Source: Lagopus muta (taxonomy: Eukaryota; Chordata; Aves; Galliformes; Phasianidae). Taken from it: a stretch of DNA of 64,000 nucleotides. Below, piece after piece: positions 59,736-64,000 of this stretch. The DNA lies in contig NC_064442.1 of NCBI RefSeq assembly GCF_023343835.1, forward strand, positions 18,090,501 to 18,154,500, in the 5' to 3' direction. The position numbers and the translations under genes are program-made. Each line of letters opens with the position of its first letter. Within the stretch, counting starts at the first letter, position 1. The notes under the pieces are model-generated. The model saw nothing but the letters and a program-made list of their open reading frames with translations, was not told the DNA's origin and searched no databases.

Positions 59736-59835
59736 CGCGGGGAGGGCGCGGCTCGGCTCGGCTCGGCTCGGCGCCGCTCGGCTCCGCTCGGTTCGATTCG
59801 ACTCCGATCGGCTCCGCTCGGCTCGGCTCGGGAGC
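59736..59835 (-). other. CD276: CD276 noncoding exon 1 (5' end uncertain)
   Basis: A consensus donor CCGCG|GTAAGT ends the exon at 59,736. The exon lies in a CpG-rich region and is largely made of the (GCTCG)n repeat. Its 5' end is a guess, placed between the donor and the CCAAT box. Confidence 0.6.
59750..59833. repeat. (GCTCG)n pentanucleotide repeat at the CD276 promoter
   Basis: GCTCGGCTCGGCTCGGCTCG followed by variants GCTCC, GTTCGATTCGA and GATCG over about 80 bases. It spans the probable transcription start or 5' leader. Confidence 0.9.
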
Positions 59836-59939
59836 GCGGCCCGGGCTCTGATTGGCTACAGCCGCTTCCTGCCCGGGGTCCCCGCGGCGGAGGTGGGGCG
59901 GCGGCTGTGGGGAGTGGGTTGGAGCGGCGGGGTTTGGGG

Positions 59940-61060
59940 GTGCGCGCATAGGCAGGGCTGCGGTGTACAGAGCTGGGGAGCTGAAGGTCGTGGAGCTGCG
60001 AGGCTGGCGTGTGTGGAATTAGGGGCTAAAGTTACGTGGAGCTTTGGGACTGGAGTGCAGGGAGAGTATGGAGGCAGGGAGCTGTTGCGTAGGGATGCGC
60101 GTGGTGCCAGGAAATAGGGGCTGCGGGAATGGAGGTGGGGGACCGGGGTGCAGGGAGCACCGGGATTGGAGTGCACATAAATGGGGTGTTGGGGTGCAGA
60201 GGGAATTAGTGTGTGGATCCCAGCTGTGGGATTGGGTGCACAGAGATGGGAAAGGGGGTGCAGGGAGATCTGAGGTGCAAGGAAGGAGGGGTGGGAGGCA
60301 TGGAGCTTGGGGAATGGGGATGCAGGGAGCCAGGGGACTGGGGTGTACAGAGCTGGGGAATTGAGGCACAGGATTGGGGTGCATGGAATTTGGAGACTGA
60401 GGTATATGGAGCTCTGGGACTGGGATGCAGAATTGGGATGCAGAGAGGCCCAAGATTGGGGTGCACTGAGCCATGGGATTGGGGTGTTTGGAGCAGCCGC
60501 AGCATTGAGGTGTATGAAGATGGGGAACTGGGTTGTACGGAGCTTGGGGACTAGGTTGCATGCAGCCACATGTTCACTTGAATGAATACCCCAGTATTGG
60601 GATGCAGAGAGAATTTGGGTGCAGGGAATGATAGGGATGGGGTGCACAGAGCCAGGAAATTGGGGTGCAGGGAGACCTGAGGTGTTTGGAGCGAGGTGGT
60701 TGGGGGAATGGAAGTGGGAAACTGGGGTGCGTGGAGCCTGAGGGTTGGTGCGTACGGAGCTGGGGAATTGAGGTTTGTGGGGGTGCATGGAATTGAGGGA
60801 TTGGGGTACATAGAGCTCTAGGACTGGAGTACAAGGAGATTGTGTATGGAGCGTGAAACTGGTGCACAGAGCCATGGGGTTGGGGTGTATGGAGATGGGG
60901 AGTTGGGGTCAGCTACAGGATTGGCATGCAGGGAGAATTGGGGATTGGCATGTCCAGCAGTGGGGTGTAAGGAACTGGGGAACAAGAATGCACGTAGGCA
61001 AGAGGATTGGGGTGCAGAGCTGGGAAGCTGGAATGCATGGAGCCAGGGATTTGGGCTAGC
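59940..61060. repeat. 1.1-kb minisatellite upstream of CD276
   Basis: Imperfect units near 24 bases, of the type GTGCAGGGAGCTGGGGATTG, GTGCATGGAATTTGGAGACTGAG, repeat for over a kilobase. The period is mostly a multiple of three, which explains a 339-residue Pro/His/Ser-rich open frame on the minus strand (59,856-60,875). It begins about 100 bases upstream of the CCAAT box. Confidence 0.9.
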
Positions 61061-64000
61061 TCAAAGCAGGGTGCGTGGAGCTTTGATCAGTGCTCTGTCC
61101 CAGCCCAGAGCCAGCAGCAGCCCCAGATGGTCCTCAGTAGAAGGACCTGAAGAGAAACCCCCAGATATTTGGGAGCCACAGGGGAGGGAGACCCGTGGAA
61201 GGCAAGGCCTCAGGCAATGCATCAGCAGCTCTTGCTGTGTTCCCAAGGCCCCTGTATTGTCCCCACAGCCTGGTGGCTTCTGTGCCTGCGTGGGAGGTTT
61301 CAGTCTCGTTCCAGGGAGAAAAGGAAGCTCCTCACCCTTTTGATTACAGAGCAAAGCTGGAACAAGCAAACCTGGAGAGCTCAAAGCTAAAAAGCAAATA
61401 AAAATAACTGGAAATGTGTTATATTTAAAGCAACTCTTTGTTTTTCCCTTTGAGCTAGGAAAGTTGTTGCAGCAGTGGAACTGGCAATGTCTCAACCCAG
61501 ACACCGTGGGTGATGGCAACAGGAACAATCAAGGATGAAGTAAATACACTTTCAAAGCTTGCAACTGAATCAGGAGATCGATTTGCAGGATCTTTGTGCA
61601 TGCTATGGGTCCCCGATCCAGCTTCAGCAAGTTGGGGTCCACAGCAGCTCCAGCAGCACCACAAGAAAGCTCAGCAGCCTTAAGAGGCAGGTGGAGCACA
61701 CGGGTTTTGGCACAGGCTGCCCCCAAAAAGGTGCAGACTCGCAGCATAGCCTCCAAGCACCAGCAATTTTTAGTGTTAAACATGAAAAAAGCAAAAGAAA
61801 GTAAGATGTCCTTTGAAACAAAAGTAGATTTTTGAACATCAAAACCAGCTTAAAAATTGAAATCTAAGCTGCTTGCAAACCTGTTCATAATTAACAATGA
61901 AAGGGCTTCCAGGGAGGAATTTAAATAGTGGATGCTCTCTGTCCCAAATGATTCTTTCGGGCTAATTTTCCTTCCTCACACCCTGAAATACCCAAGGTGT
62001 GTGCATGAGAAATGTGCATAATAATGAAGCTGACAAGAACAAAGACGTGGCAAGGCAAAGAAAAGGCTGCAATTTGCAAGTTTAATTTCACGCTCAGCCA
62101 GGATTTGATCAAGGAGAGGAGGGGATGGGCTGAGGTTTGGGGGTACATCCATATTCATTACATGTATTTGTAATATACTGAGCACAAGGGGAACAGTGGA
62201 TAATCCCACGTCTCCCATGTGCAGGATTCTATCCCCCAAAAGCTGACAGATTGTCCATTTTGGAGTGATTTTAACCCAAACATCAGCCATACCCACGTGG
62301 AGGTAAATTATATCCTGCAGATACAGCACTGCAGGGCCTTTGGACATATGGAAAATAGCTCTGGCTCCCCAAAGCTCCCATCTACGCAAGGAGCATCCTA
62401 ACAGCAAAAGGCAAATGGTGGAGGACAGGAAGGGGGTTTGGAGGCTTTGAACCACAGCAGAGCACTGAGCTGGTCCAAGGAGACGCATGCCTTGGAGACA
62501 AGTGATGTCTGACATTTTACTGCATCAGAGAGAACCTCAGCCCTGCTCGCTTAGGAGGAGCAGAGCAGACAGGCTTTGGATGTGGCCGTCCTGGGGTTGG
62601 GGACAGTGAGTCACTCACCGCCGACTGAGCGCAGATGTTTGGGGTCTGAGCACGTGGTAGGAGGCTGCTTTAGACAGCTCAGCAGTTTTGGGGTTTTTTT
62701 TCTGCAAAACACAGCGGTCATTCATAAGTGCAGAGCCCAGTGATGGACTCCAGATGCAGGCACGCACACGAGAAACACCCAGCGGGATGCTTGCAGCGTG
62801 CAGAAGGAATATTTTCTTACAGGGGAAAGTCACAAGGCTTTTCTTTTCCTCGGCAACACCTCTGCAAAATCACTTTCAGCGTGGCTTTCAGTCAATTCAT
62901 GATTTGAAATAGTAATTTTTCTCTCTAAAGCCATTCCTTATTGATTTATTTTTTCTCTTGACTCTGAAAACCACAAACTGAGTTTATGCATGAGAGAGCG
63001 AGCAGAATGAAGACCTGGGTAGTGCCAAGGTGCAGTGCAGCACTGCAGGAGGGGGTCACTGTGTCCAGGTGGTGACACTTGGGTCAACCCCAAGTGCAGA
63101 TCTTCAGAAGATGTCATAGAATCCTTAGAATTGGAAGGGAACTTTAAAGGGCATCGTGCTGGTGAAGAACAAGAGGTCTGCCTGGGCCACTAGGTATTGG
63201 ACCTGCTTGCACACGAGGCACCATGCTGTTAGGATGCAGACGGACACACAGCAGTGGGATTGGGATGATCTGAAGAGAAATAAAGAGCTGGGAGGGAATA
63301 ACCTCATCCTGTTGCTCACAGAGCAGCTGATTTGGGGAAGCGGAGCTGGTGCACCACATTTCCAGCCTCGCCCACACGTTTGGAACCCATCCTGCACTGC
63401 ACAGAAGAGCTTTTCCAAGAAAAGCCCTTCCCAAAGCAGCTCCTCCATCTCAGCATCCTCCTCCTCCTCCTCTTCCTCCAAGGCAGCTGCCAGCAAGGAA
63501 AGAAGCATGGCAACTGCAGAAATCACCATGAAGCTCGGCTGGGGCTGCTGCTTTAGGCTTCTACATCCCAGCTGTCCCAAGTGCATCATGCACAAGATGC
63601 TGCATTCGCACCGCTACCACCTCGCAGTCCTCCCATCACCATCTGCTTGGAGCTGGGCCCCCTGGCAGCTGCCTGGTGGGAAGTCAAGAGGAGCCGTCGG
63701 CTTTTAAAGGGCTTTTGCAGAATGGGAGACACCTACTTGCTCCAAATATCCTTTGCCACCTGCTTAGGAACGGTCCTACAAGAAAGCAGGAGATCCCCAC
63801 TCACAAAACCATAAAACCTGAGGATGAACCCAAAAATCAGCCCTTCTCCCGTGCTTTCCCAGCAGCCTGATGGTCCACGGAGCTCCAGGGGAGGTCTGCA
63901 GCATGGAGCCCTTCATCCTCACCTGGGGACATGGGCACAAGCCCTATCTGCCAAAACTAATCCAACCCAACCTAATTCAACCCTTCACGAGCTGCCCCGC
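61061..64000. other. Intergenic flank on the NPTN side
   Basis: No exon of the expected next gene, NPTN, or any other gene was recognised. The stretch has a small inverted CR1 remnant at about 63,112 and a CTC-rich run near 63,448-63,480. Confidence 0.65.
63112..63162 (-). mobile_element. Short CR1 fragment, inverted
   Basis: 'tcatagaatccttagaattg' followed by 'gaagggaactttaaag' matches the CR1 3' terminus in inverse orientation. It is only about 50 bases long. Confidence 0.65.

Larger units (their letters stand above)
59560..59900 (-). promoter_or_regulatory. CD276: CD276 CpG island promoter with CCAAT box
   Basis: CG-dense sequence surrounds exon 1. An inverted CCAAT (ATTGG, 59,851-59,855) lies just upstream. 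No TATA box is visible, as is common for CpG-island promoters. Confidence 0.7.

Noticed and set aside
59856-60875. 339-residue open frame on the minus strand upstream of CD276
   Set aside because: It runs entirely through the 24-base minisatellite, so the open frame follows from a unit length divisible by three. It is low complexity (Pro/His/Ser/Asn) and has no domain.
61061-64000. NPTN exons expected by synteny
   Set aside because: None of the NPTN Ig-domain or membrane segments could be found in any frame.

Overview
The window looks like a bird nuclear chromosome, most probably a galliform (chicken, turkey, quail or relative). The only interspersed repeats I recognise are short, 5'-truncated CR1 LINE tails. 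There are many GC-rich minisatellites, and the genes have small exons with standard GT-AG introns. Two genes, INSYN1 and CD276, are neighbours in human 15q24, which corresponds to chicken chromosome 10. No bacterial features, CRISPR arrays, tRNA or rRNA genes, or intact retroviral coding regions were seen.

Layout. 1-28,600 is a gene-poor intergenic region with CR1 tails, a short interstitial telomere-like tract (about 5,981-6,050) and an 18-base minisatellite (about 14,425-14,635). 28,600-36,700 is INSYN1 on the plus strand: a CpG island, a probable noncoding first exon, an exon with the start codon (30,246-30,428), a 5.5-kb intron and a terminal coding exon (35,908-36,585). The protein is 286 residues. 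Arrays of a 15-base minisatellite lie at 28.9-29.2 kb and, inverted, at 32.3-32.65 kb, bracketing the start-codon exon. 36,700-44,790 is intergenic. 44,800-47,790 is a complete nine-exon ZP3-family egg-coat gene on the minus strand (472 residues), with a TATA box, an E-box near -195 and a polyadenylation signal 12 bases after the stop codon. 47,960-51,700 is intergenic. 51,700-59,840 is CD276 (B7-H3) on the minus strand, of the two-Ig type (308 residues, six coding exons visible after a noncoding first exon plus a tiny last exon, seven coding segments in all). Its first long intron carries a minisatellite, and a 1.1-kb minisatellite lies just upstream of its promoter. 61,100-64,000 is intergenic toward the expected NPTN side.

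The three genes are functionally unrelated: a postsynaptic protein of inhibitory synapses, an egg-envelope protein and an immune checkpoint ligand. The most interesting points are the ZP3-family gene lodged between INSYN1 and CD276, the inverted minisatellite pair around the INSYN1 start exon, and two CD276 introns whose retention would give defined protein variants (an in-frame insertion and a truncated, probably secreted form). All exon models come from reading splice sites and frame by eye. Every phase closes, but no transcript or alignment was available.
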